DNA from: Dehalococcoidia bacterium
Lineage (GTDB): Bacteria > Chloroflexota > Dehalococcoidia > JAUSJJ01
Direction: 5' to 3'
DNA length: 7,631 nucleotides
NCBI GenBank assembly: GCA_030647705.1
Contig: JAUSJJ010000066.1
Span: 1-7,631 of the forward strand
The notes beneath the pieces were generated by a model that was not told where the DNA came from, searched no databases, and was given only the letters and a program-made list of their open reading frames with translations. Positions 1 to 5,633 of this stretch are shown one piece after another; the stretch's first letter is position 1; each line of letters starts with the position of its first letter. A program made the translations under genes and the position numbers.

Positions 1-1
1 G

Positions 2-1543
2 ACCGTACCGGAGATCAAAGAGGTCATTCAGGCCTTCGGAGTCGCGGCGGCCAGGGCAAGAGACGCAGGCTTCGACGGTGCGGAAGTCCTAGGCGCACAC
101 GGCTATCTGGTCGCCGAGTTCATGTCGCCTTTCTTCAACCGGCGCAAGGACGAGTACGGCGGCAACCTGGAGAACCGCCTGAGGTTCCCTCTCGAACTGC
201 TTCAGGCGGTGAGACGAGCGGTAGGCGACGACTACACCATAGGCATAAGGATAAGCGGCGACGAGATGTTCGAAGGCGGCCTGACCCTGGATGACATGGT
301 CGGGATTGCGCCGATCCTGGCATCTCAGGGCAAGGTAGACTACATAAACGTAACCATGGGTACCTACCGGTCGCCTTCCGTGGTCATTGACTCTATGTAC
401 TTTCCGCTGGGCTCGGCCCTGTACTGCGCAGCGGCCATCAAGGCGGTGGTGAACGTGCCGGTCATAGGCAGGGGCAGAGTACTGGACCCGGCGCAGGCTG
501 AACAAGTGCTGGTCAACAACCAGGCTGATCTGGTGGGCATGGCCAGGGCGCTTATCGCCGATCCGGAGATACCGAACAAGGCCAAACACGGCAAACCGGA
601 GGACATCCGGACATGTCTGGGCTGCAACGAGTGCGCTGGCCGGGTCAACTACTGGTCGCCCATGCCGCTCAGATGCACCACCAATGCCTCGGTGAGCATG
701 GAGAGCCAGCCCGGCTGGATGGAGCTGATACCTGCGGCCAGGGCGAAGAAGGTGGTGGTTATCGGTGGAGGGCCGGCGGGGATGGAGATGGCTGACATAG
801 CCGCCAGGCGTGGTCACAAGGTGACGCTTTATGACAAGGGCACCGAGTTGGGTGGCGCCGTTCTCATCGCGGCGAAGGCGCCGGGAAGAGACGGCCTGCT
901 GGAAGCGGTCAGATACAGGGTTCATATGCTGCAGGCGGACAAGGTGGATGTCCACCTGGGTGTCGAGATGACGGCCAGGGACATCCAGAAGCTGGGCGCT
1001 GATGTGGTGGTAATCGCCACGGGATCGATTCCCCTGTCCCCCGATGTCGTTGGCCTGGATGGCGGGAACGCCATCGAATGCAGAGACCTGCTCACCGGAA
1101 AAGCCACTGCGGGCCGGAACGTGGTAGTCATTGCCGGAGAGCACCATATTCAAGCGCTGACGGTTGCGGACTACCTGGCAGGCCAGGGGAAGAAGGTGGA
1201 GCTGGTCTGCGAAGAGTACTATGCAGGCATGCACATCGACTACCTGACCAGGCAGGCTATCTACCAGCGGCTCTACCGGCAAGGCGTGACCTTGACCCCC
1301 AACTCCGCGGTCAAGGAGATACGCGACAACACCGTCGTGGTCGTGAACGCAATGACCAGGGAGGAGAGCGTGAGGGACAACATCGATACGGTGGTCTACG
1401 CCTGTGGCGGCAGAGAGGACAATGCCCTCTACTACGAGTTGCAGGGGAAGGTCAAAGAGTTGTACCAGGTTGGCGACTGCAGCGGGGTGAAGCGGATGAT
1501 CGATGCCATAAGGTCGGCCTCGGTCCTCGCCAGGAGGATATAG
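2..1543 (+). CDS. NADH:flavin oxidoreductase / trimethylamine-dehydrogenase-like FMN, 4Fe-4S, FAD enzyme (5' partial)
   Basis: This is the C-terminal 513 residues of an Old Yellow Enzyme-type flavoprotein. The frame is open from base 2, and about 140 N-terminal residues are missing. The FMN barrel shows GAHGYL (about 31-36), then a phosphate/FMN-barrel stretch ending SPFFNRR..DEYGG. Next comes a cluster motif, Cys205, Cys208, Cys211 and Cys225 (C-x2-C-x2-C-x13-C), whose spacing is nearer to trimethylamine dehydrogenase (TMADH) than to 2,4-dienoyl-CoA reductase. An FAD-type Rossmann motif GGGPAG lies at 255-260. A second Rossmann-like strand at 374-382 reads VVVIAGEHH and lacks GxGxxG, as in the ADP-binding domain of TMADH. 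The C-terminus has VGDC followed by a helix typical of this family. From these features I infer a soluble enzyme that passes electrons to an ETF-like acceptor rather than using NAD(P)H. The substrate is unknown, since the amine-binding aromatic residues are not kept. 2,4-dienoyl-CoA reductase-like activity is the alternative. Confidence 0.88.
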   Translation, partial: TVPEIKEVIQAFGVAAARARDAGFDGAEVLGAHGYLVAEFMSPFFNRRKDEYGGNLENRLRFPLELLQAVRRAVGDDYTIGIRISGDEMFEGGLTLDDMVGIAPILASQGKVDYINVTMGTYRSPSVVIDSMYFPLGSALYCAAAIKAVVNVPVIGRGRVLDPAQAEQVLVNNQADLVGMARALIADPEIPNKAKHGKPEDIRTCLGCNECAGRVNYWSPMPLRCTTNASVSMESQPGWMELIPAARAKKVVVIGGGPAGMEMADIAARRGHKVTLYDKGTELGGAVLIAAKAPGRDGLLEAVRYRVHMLQADKVDVHLGVEMTARDIQKLGADVVVIATGSIPLSPDVVGLDGGNAIECRDLLTGKATAGRNVVVIAGEHHIQALTVADYLAGQGKKVELVCEEYYAGMHIDYLTRQAIYQRLYRQGVTLTPNSAVKEIRDNTVVVVNAMTREESVRDNIDTVVYACGGREDNALYYELQGKVKELYQVGDCSGVKRMIDAIRSASVLARRI

Positions 1544-1613
1544 AGGCGCGGGAAGGCTTCTGGCGACCACCTGCAGACCGTCTCTACCGCAGGGTGAGCG
1601 GCTCTTCATACTA

Positions 1614-1661
1614 TTGACATACCTCTAGCCTATTGACATCCTGCCTGTAAAAGAGTATTCT
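1614..1661 (+). promoter_or_regulatory. Sigma-70-like promoter of the DUF5679 gene
   Basis: A consensus -35 TTGACA lies at 1633-1638, exactly 17 bases before TATTCT at 1656-1661 (4 of 6 to TATAAT). This predicts a start near 1668 and a leader of about 20 bases that contains the ribosome site. A second TTGACA at 1614-1619 is part of a 10-base direct repeat, CTATTGACAT, at 1611-1620 and 1630-1639. The upstream copy has no good -10 at 16-18 bases, so the downstream copy is taken as the working -35. Confidence 0.65.
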
Positions 1662-1671
1662 GCGCAGCAAA

Positions 1672-1679
1672 AAAGGAGG
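1672..1679 (+). promoter_or_regulatory. Ribosome binding site of the DUF5679 gene
   Basis: AAAGGAGG ends 8 bases before the ATG at 1688. This near-perfect Shine-Dalgarno match is strong support that the very short reading frame is translated. Confidence 0.8.
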
Positions 1680-1687
1680 CGCCCCTG

Positions 1688-1825
1688 ATGCAAGCCTATT
1701 GCGTGAAGTGCAGGACCAAGAGAGAGATCAAGAACGCGAAGTCCATCATCATGAAGAACAAGAGGCCCGCAACCCAGGGTGTGTGCCCAGTCTGCGGCAC
1801 CAAGATTTTCCGCATCGGCAAGTAG
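1688..1825 (+). CDS. DUF5679 small zinc-ribbon protein
   Basis: This 45-residue protein has two CxxC knuckles: Cys5/Cys8 near the N-terminus (YCVKC) and Cys33/Cys36 near the C-terminus (VCPVCG). Between them is a basic stretch rich in Lys and Arg, and the protein ends FRIGK. The pattern YCVKC..K..., MKN.RPAT.G.CPVCGTK..RIGK is what I recognise as the DUF5679 family, whose members are usually about this length. The four cysteines most likely hold one zinc ion, and the positive charge would suit nucleic-acid or ribosome contact, but no function is established. It has its own promoter, an excellent Shine-Dalgarno site and a strong terminator, so it appears to be a monocistronic, well-expressed gene. 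The ATG at 1688 is the only start compatible with the ribosome site. Confidence 0.88.
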   Translation: MQAYCVKCRTKREIKNAKSIIMKNKRPATQGVCPVCGTKIFRIGK

Positions 1826-1879
1826 TCTTCGCCGGTCTCAGCTTCTGCGCGGGGATGAGTCCACTCTGTTGATTGGTCA

Positions 1880-1911
1880 GAAAGCCCTGCCATGTCAATG
1901 GCAGGGCTTTC
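1880..1911. terminator. Strong hairpin terminator between converging genes
   Basis: A perfect 14-base-pair stem (1880-1893 with 1898-1911; GAAAGCCCTGCCAT and its complement) closes a 4-base loop, GTCA. Each arm carries an AAA/TTT run at the outer end, so transcripts from either side end in a short U run. It lies 54 bases after the DUF5679 stop and 42 bases from the end of the converging SnoaL-like gene, which fits a bidirectional intrinsic terminator. Confidence 0.85.
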
Positions 1912-1953
1912 GCATTAAACTTGGAATGCAGGGGCGATTGCCCGGAAAGAGGC

Positions 1954-2406
1954 CTATACTCCCCGTTCCAGGTTCCGCTCTATATTGACCACAGGCGCCA
2001 AGATCTCTCTGGCCTTTATCTTGCGGAATTTCCACATCCCACCCTCTCTGACGTACTCCTCTTCGTACTTGCCCACGAGGGTGGTGGCGCTAGTCTTGCC
2101 GGCGAAGCTGCCGGTGTAGTACCATTCCGCGGTGGCCCGGTCGCCGTGTACTTCGATCACTGCGTTGTGCGACATGTTCACAGGCCGTGGTCGCATCCTG
2201 GTGAAGAAGTCTCTCAGTGCAGCCTTGCTCTTGAACTGGCCGTAGGTATAGTCGCCGGTGGCGTCTTCGCTGAAAAGAGACATCAGCTCTTCAATCTTCG
2301 ATTCGTGGACAAGGTAGCCGTATCTGGCCCTCAGCTTTCTGATCTCCTCGATGTCCTCCAGCAGGGCGAGCCTCTTCTTGAGTTGTTCGATCTCCTGGTC
2401 TGCCAT
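1954..2406 (-). CDS. SnoaL-like / NTF2-like domain protein
   Basis: This is a 150-residue protein of the NTF2/SnoaL fold (the SnoaL_4 or scytalone-dehydratase-like group). Residues 3-25 form a charged helix (EIEQLKKRL.LLEDIEEIRKL), followed by the family-typical RARYGYLVH and LFSEDA. Later come NMSHNAVIEVHGDRATAEWYYTG (about 77-99) and the signature VGKYEEEYVREGGMWKF (about 111-127). His34, Asp52 and His80 sit where cavity polar residues often lie, but the catalytic role is uncertain. Such proteins act as small-molecule dehydratases, isomerases or ligand binders in the cytoplasm. The start is taken at 2406 because GGAGG lies 5 bases upstream of it; an earlier in-frame ATG at 2418 overlaps that site and has only a weak one of its own. 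The gene is 166 bases downstream of the crotonase-like gene on the same strand, so the two may share a transcript. Confidence 0.85.
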   Translation of the reverse strand: MADQEIEQLKKRLALLEDIEEIRKLRARYGYLVHESKIEELMSLFSEDATGDYTYGQFKSKAALRDFFTRMRPRPVNMSHNAVIEVHGDRATAEWYYTGSFAGKTSATTLVGKYEEEYVREGGMWKFRKIKAREILAPVVNIERNLERGV

Positions 2407-2411
2407 TTCGT

Positions 2412-2416
2412 CCTCC
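2412..2416 (-). promoter_or_regulatory. Ribosome binding site that selects the start at 2406
   Basis: On the minus strand GGAGG is followed by five bases and then ATG (2406-2404). The upstream ATG at 2418 would place this motif inside the coding sequence, so the shorter start is preferred. Confidence 0.65.
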
Positions 2417-2471
2417 ATCTGCCGATCTCACGGTTGCAGAGTGCTGAGACAGCCCTGGGCAACCCCCTTAA

Positions 2472-2518
2472 TCCCCCAAGAATGGGGGACTTTAAGGTCT
2501 GGGGGACACCCCCAGACC
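2472..2518. repeat. Paired GC-rich inverted repeats (REP-like element)
   Basis: There are two adjacent hairpins. The first pairs TCCCCC (2472-2477) with GGGGGA (2484-2489) around a 6-base loop. The second is a perfect 10-base-pair stem, GGTCTGGGGG (2496-2505) with CCCCCAGACC (2509-2518), around ACA. The block is noncoding and lies between two minus-strand genes. Its form resembles dispersed intergenic palindromes of environmental Chloroflexota genomes, but only one copy is present here, so repetition is inferred. It could also slow or end transcription between the crotonase and SnoaL-like genes, although no long U run follows on the minus strand. Confidence 0.6.
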
Positions 2519-2572
2519 CCCGACAGGAAGCATCCTGGGCTTATTTTTCAGCAATCCGTTGCACAGATCAGC

Positions 2573-3373
2573 CTACTTGCCGATGAACTTCGGCTTCTCT
2601 CCTGCGCTGTAGGCCCGGACGGCTTCCTTAAGGTCTTTGGTGCGCATCGAGTCCCATTCCAGGCTCAGCGCCAGGTCGAAGATGAGGTTCACGTCCTCGC
2701 GCAGGCGCTTGTTGAAGCACCTCTTGGTACCCCGGATGGCTTTGGTCGCTCCGTTGGCGAGACGCTGGGCCAGCGCCATCGCCGTCGGCATGAGCTGGTC
2801 GTGGGGGACCACCTGGTTCACCAGCCCTATGCGCTCCGCCTCCGCCGCCGATACCACGTCTCCGGTGAGGACGTACTGCTTGGCCCTGGCCATGCCGATG
2901 AGCAGCGGCCAGATGATGGGAGCGCCGTCTCCGGCCACCAGCCCCCATTGCACATGAGGGTCGCAGAAGGTTGCTCTTTCGGAGGCGATGATGATATCGC
3001 AGAACAGCGCCATGTTGGCGCCCAACGACGCCGCAGGGCCGTTCACGGCGGCGATTATGGGCTTGTCCACTTCCAGGAAATTATGGAGCACCTTGCGCGC
3101 CCCTTCGTAGGTGATGGCGCCTGCGTTGCGGTCGTGCTCCATGTAGACACGCCGCATGAAGCCGTCGTCGATGCCGCCCATGAACCGCGGGCCGATGCCG
3201 GTGAGGATGGCGACGTTGATTTCGTCGTCGTTGGCGATGTCTTCCCAGACGATCTCAAGCTCATGGTGCAGAAGGGGGTCTATGCGGTTCTCGATTTGGG
3301 GGTAGTCGAAGGCGAATACGCCCACCTTGCCCTCTTTCCAGATGCGGAAGGTCTTGTACCTGGAGTAGTCCAC
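2573..3373 (-). CDS. Enoyl-CoA hydratase/isomerase (crotonase) family protein with atypical active site
   Basis: This 266-residue protein spans the whole crotonase fold. The first oxyanion-hole region is GPRFMGGID (61-69). The core KPIIAAVNGPAASLGANMA starts at 104, and the rest of the signature (GLVAGDGA at 144-151, YVLTGD, AAEAERIGLVNQVV) is clear. By alignment from memory to rat mitochondrial enoyl-CoA hydratase, the two catalytic glutamates (Glu144, Glu164) correspond here to Asn120 and His140, so plain hydration is doubtful. His140 with Asp149, nine residues apart, matches the His145/Asp154 pair of 6-oxocamphor hydrolase, and an N-terminal HHELE segment with GPRF is similar to that enzyme too. 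It may be a C-C bond hydrolase (retro-Claisen) or a CoA-dependent isomerase; the substrate is unknown. The start is GTG at 3373, fixed by a full Shine-Dalgarno match four bases upstream. Confidence 0.88.
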   Translation of the reverse strand: MDYSRYKTFRIWKEGKVGVFAFDYPQIENRIDPLLHHELEIVWEDIANDDEINVAILTGIGPRFMGGIDDGFMRRVYMEHDRNAGAITYEGARKVLHNFLEVDKPIIAAVNGPAASLGANMALFCDIIIASERATFCDPHVQWGLVAGDGAPIIWPLLIGMARAKQYVLTGDVVSAAEAERIGLVNQVVPHDQLMPTAMALAQRLANGATKAIRGTKRCFNKRLREDVNLIFDLALSLEWDSMRTKDLKEAVRAYSAGEKPKFIGK

Positions 3374-3377
3374 TTTT

Positions 3378-3385
3378 CACCTCCT
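3378..3385 (-). promoter_or_regulatory. Ribosome binding site supporting the GTG start of the crotonase gene
   Basis: Read on the minus strand this is AGGAGGTG, an almost full complement of the 16S rRNA 3' tail, four bases before GTG at 3373-3371. No ATG is near, so it decides the start. Confidence 0.8.
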
Positions 3386-3426
3386 GACGCTTTTTGGGTA
3401 ACGGGCCCACCCTGCATGATGGAGGA

Positions 3427-3455
3427 ATTGTAACACGGAGATCAAGCGCCCACAA
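3427..3455 (-). promoter_or_regulatory. Possible promoter of the crotonase-like gene
   Basis: On the minus strand TACAAT (3432-3427, 5 of 6 to consensus) is preceded after 17 bases by TTGTGG (3455-3450, a weak -35). Transcription would start near 3420 and give a leader of about 45 bases. The -35 is poor, so this is tentative. Confidence 0.4.
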
Positions 3456-3471
3456 CGGCTCCCTCCGCTGC

Positions 3472-3500
3472 TTGACACCGAACGTCAGGTAATTCATAAT
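3472..3500 (+). promoter_or_regulatory. Strong sigma-70-like promoter of the metallophosphoesterase gene
   Basis: A perfect TTGACA (3472-3477) and CATAAT (3495-3500, 5 of 6) are separated by exactly 17 bases. The expected start point is at about 3507-3508, only two or three bases before the ATG at 3510. No Shine-Dalgarno motif precedes that ATG. Confidence 0.7.
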
Positions 3501-3509
3501 TGCACGAAC

Positions 3510-4010
3510 ATGCGTATTGGACTGCTGGCAGACACACATATTCCGGACATAGAGCAGGCGGTGCCCGATAGGGTCATGGATGCTTTCCGCGATGTCGACC
3601 TTATTCTCCACGCCGGCGACATCTACTCCCGGTCCGTGCTGGACTATCTGCAGCGGGTGGCGCCGGTGCTGGCCGCCAAGGGCGATGACGACTACATATT
3701 GGATGAGCGGGTCAAAGATAGACACGTTTTGATGCTGGAGGGGAAGACAGTGTGGCTCGTCCACGAGCGGCCTTATTCCTACCGGTCGGGAACGCCAAAG
3801 AACGGACATCTCAAAGGGTCGGACCCTTCTGAGGCAGCCGATATCATTGTGTTTGGCCACGAACACCGTACTATCGTGGAGCGCCAGGATGGTGTCCTGC
3901 TGGTATACCCGGGAAGTCCCACGTTTTTGGCCTATCGTCGCGGGCCGGGCACGGTCGCTCTGCTGGACATCGAGCAAGGGGAAGCCCGAGTTCGAATTCT
4001 CGAATTGTGA
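3510..4010 (+). CDS. YfcE/MJ0936-family metallophosphoesterase
   Basis: This 166-residue protein is a compact calcineurin-like phosphodiesterase, of normal length for the YfcE family. Metal-binding motifs appear in order: DTH (Asp8, His10), HAGD (Asp37), GDDD at 58-61 where the family usually has GN(C/H)(D/E), VHE (His85) and FGHEH (His117, His119). The Asn-to-Asp change at residue 59 falls on a residue that normally bridges the second metal. Family members hydrolyse phosphodiesters, and some act on cyclic nucleotides or artificial substrates in vitro; the natural substrate is unknown. There is no signal peptide, so it is cytoplasmic. The ATG at 3510 is the natural start, since the fold begins at MRIGLLADTH. 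It has no ribosome site and appears to be translated from a leaderless message. The VOC gene follows after 66 bases and may be co-transcribed. Confidence 0.9.
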   Translation: MRIGLLADTHIPDIEQAVPDRVMDAFRDVDLILHAGDIYSRSVLDYLQRVAPVLAAKGDDDYILDERVKDRHVLMLEGKTVWLVHERPYSYRSGTPKNGHLKGSDPSEAADIIVFGHEHRTIVERQDGVLLVYPGSPTFLAYRRGPGTVALLDIEQGEARVRILEL

Positions 4011-4076
4011 TGTCTGGTTTCGATCCCGTTAGGCATTCCTTGTGAAGTGGGCAGCCATGCAGAGAAGGGGGAGTCC

Positions 4077-4541
4077 ATGACCTACTCGCAGCTCAGGCAC
4101 GTAGGCTTTCTGGTAGATGACGTGCGAAAGACTGCAGACTTCTACGTCTCGGCCTTTGGCATCGGCCCGTTCCGGACCTGGGAAGTGGGTTTCTTCGATG
4201 TGCGGGTCCGCGGCGGAGCCCCGCAGTCTTTCACCACCAGGATAAGTCTGGCCCGGATGGGAGAAGCTGAACTCGAGTTGGTGGAATCCCATCCGATGGC
4301 CGGGAATGCGGCATTCTTCGATGAGGTGAAGCGGGAGACGGTTGGATGCATGCACCACCTGGCGTTCACCGTCCCCAACCTGGAAGAGGCTGTGGCCGGA
4401 TTCAAGCAGGCCGGCATCGATGTCCTGATGGCGGGGCAGTTTACCGGCGGGCGTTTCGCTTACCTGGACTCCGAAGCGAAAACCGGCATCCTCTATGAAC
4501 TCATGGAAATGACGCCTCGTCAACCCAAGGCCGGACGGTGA
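4077..4541 (+). CDS. VOC superfamily protein, methylmalonyl-CoA epimerase / glyoxalase-like
   Basis: This is a 154-residue protein with two betaalphabetabetabeta modules, as in single-domain vicinal oxygen chelate enzymes. Likely metal ligands are His8 (LRHVGFLV), Glu67 (ELELVE), His94 (MHHLAF) and Glu141 (LYELME), placed as in methylmalonyl-CoA epimerase and glyoxalase I. The sequence DVRKTADFY..AFGIGPF at 15-32 is also typical. The protein probably promotes proton transfer on a small acyl-CoA or keto substrate through a divalent metal; the exact reaction cannot be fixed, and many such proteins are dioxygenase-like or of unknown role. The ATG at 4077 is preferred because a purine-rich GGGGGAG site ends at 4073. 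A GTG at 4047 would add ten residues that lack family character. It converges with the UroD-family gene, 49 bases away. Confidence 0.85.
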   Translation: MTYSQLRHVGFLVDDVRKTADFYVSAFGIGPFRTWEVGFFDVRVRGGAPQSFTTRISLARMGEAELELVESHPMAGNAAFFDEVKRETVGCMHHLAFTVPNLEEAVAGFKQAGIDVLMAGQFTGGRFAYLDSEAKTGILYELMEMTPRQPKAGR

Positions 4542-4590
4542 CCATGAGCGGCCCCTTTCCGGTCTGAGATGTGGCGGCGGTGGCTGCCTG

Positions 4591-5583
4591 CTACCCTGCC
4601 GCGTTTCGAATCGCCTGAAGGTTGGCCTCCGGCGTCTCAGGACGAAACGTGCAGCCCGGCCCAAGCATCCATCCCCTTGTCCCCATCGCCACTCGCATGC
4701 CCGCTACTTCCGAGGCGAATTGCTCGGGAGTGGCCTCGACCAGACGCTTGTCGTGCGCCACGCCACCGATTACCGCTCTCCCGCCGACGATCTGTTTCCC
4801 TTCCGCCAGCGATGGGTTGCCCTCACTCCTCGGGTCCCAACTGAAGGCGTGCACCGGATAATCGCTGAGCGCGCCGAGCAGGTTGTGTGGCCGGCAGACG
4901 TGGAGGACGTGGAACTCAGCCGGCGGCAAGGCGTTGAGCAGCTTCAAGTCATAGGGTCTGGCGTACCTGCGGTATTCTTCTTCAGTCAACCGGTCGCTGG
5001 TGGCCCAGCCGGTGGTGGCGTAGAAGAGACCGCTGGCGCCTCGCTCCAGGCAGGCTTTGGAAAATAGAATGAATGTCTCCGTGATGATTTGCAGTGCGTA
5101 GTCCACCTTATCATAGTGCTCGTGAAGGTGCTTCAGGAGGACGTCCTCTGACCCGACCAGCCTGCCGGCGATCGAAAGAGGGGTGAACACGGTCATCAGG
5201 AAGGGCAGTTCCCCCTTCAGCCCAGCGGAGATGAGCTGCAGTGCAGTCAGATGTTCTCCCAGCACGCCCCTGTTCACATCCAACACTCTGAGTCTCAGCC
5301 AGTCGTCGGGGCTCTTCACCGGCACTTCAACCACGCTGGGCGCATTGTCACCCTTGTACTCTACCCTGGTCCCCCAGTCTTCAACATGATAAGATGCGCG
5401 GGGGTTGACCTTCATGAAGTCCCAGCCGAAGCGGTTCTGAAAACCAAGCGTCGCGTCGGAGAGCGACCCGGCGGCTTTCTCTTCGGCGAAGAAGTGGCGC
5501 CACATGCTCACCGGCACGCGGTCCACATCCTGGCTTCTGAGTGCCGCCCGGACACGTTCCCACCGGTTCATTTGAATGGCCAT
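4591..5583 (-). CDS. Uroporphyrinogen decarboxylase (UroD/MtaA) family protein with zinc-site motif
   Basis: This 330-residue protein is a TIM barrel of the UroD superfamily. It contains WERVRAALR..DVDRVPVSMW near the N-terminus, a central ITETFILFSKACLERGASGLFYAT, and GCTFRPETPEANLQAIRNAA at the end. It has His228-x-Cys230 (LHVCR) and a late Cys311 (GPGC), the arrangement that binds zinc in the methylcobamide:thiol methyltransferases MtaA/MtbA. Residues that define true heme-pathway UroD are not evident: the N-terminal Arg-rich motif reads PVSMWRHF, and the usual catalytic Asp segment reads KVNP. I infer a corrinoid-dependent methyl transfer or related C1 role rather than heme synthesis. No corrinoid protein is in view. 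The start at ATG 5583 is chosen for AGAGGTGA just upstream; GTG at 5592 would overlap that site. msrA ends 50 bases upstream with no terminator between, so read-through from msrBA is likely. Confidence 0.85.
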   Translation of the reverse strand: MAIQMNRWERVRAALRSQDVDRVPVSMWRHFFAEEKAAGSLSDATLGFQNRFGWDFMKVNPRASYHVEDWGTRVEYKGDNAPSVVEVPVKSPDDWLRLRVLDVNRGVLGEHLTALQLISAGLKGELPFLMTVFTPLSIAGRLVGSEDVLLKHLHEHYDKVDYALQIITETFILFSKACLERGASGLFYATTGWATSDRLTEEEYRRYARPYDLKLLNALPPAEFHVLHVCRPHNLLGALSDYPVHAFSWDPRSEGNPSLAEGKQIVGGRAVIGGVAHDKRLVEATPEQFASEVAGMRVAMGTRGWMLGPGCTFRPETPEANLQAIRNAAG

Positions 5584-5588
5584 GCGTC

Positions 5589-5596
5589 TCACCTCT
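5589..5596 (-). promoter_or_regulatory. Ribosome binding site selecting ATG 5583
   Basis: On the minus strand AGAGGTGA is followed by five bases and ATG at 5583-5581. A GTG at 5592-5590 lies inside this motif and so is an unlikely start. Confidence 0.6.
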
Positions 5597-5633
5597 CAGA
5601 CATACTCATGCGTCAGGCGCCAGGACCGCTCGA

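Noticed and set aside
89..1609. 506-residue open frame on the minus strand
   Set aside because: It lies entirely opposite the flavoenzyme gene, has no recognisable domain or ribosome site, and arises from GC-rich codon structure.
1614..1642. Second independent promoter using the upstream TTGACA
   Set aside because: At 16-18 bases downstream there is no sequence close to TATAAT.
2472..2518. Inverted repeats as insertion-sequence ends or a CRISPR unit
   Set aside because: There is no transposase, no target duplication and no regular spacer-repeat pattern; the arms form short hairpins only.
1873..2586. 237-residue open frame on the plus strand
   Set aside because: It starts in the terminator and covers the SnoaL-like gene on the other strand; the translated sequence has no family pattern.
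2351..3433. 360-residue open frame on the plus strand
   Set aside because: It is antisense to the crotonase-like gene, which has all family motifs and a strong ribosome site.
4047..4076. Upstream GTG start for the VOC protein
   Set aside because: It would add ten residues that include the translated ribosome site; the ATG at 4077 has better spacing and starts at the fold.
4542..4590. Terminator between the converging VOC and UroD-family genes
   Set aside because: Only a weak short GGCCG/CGGCC pairing with no U run is present, so it is not called.
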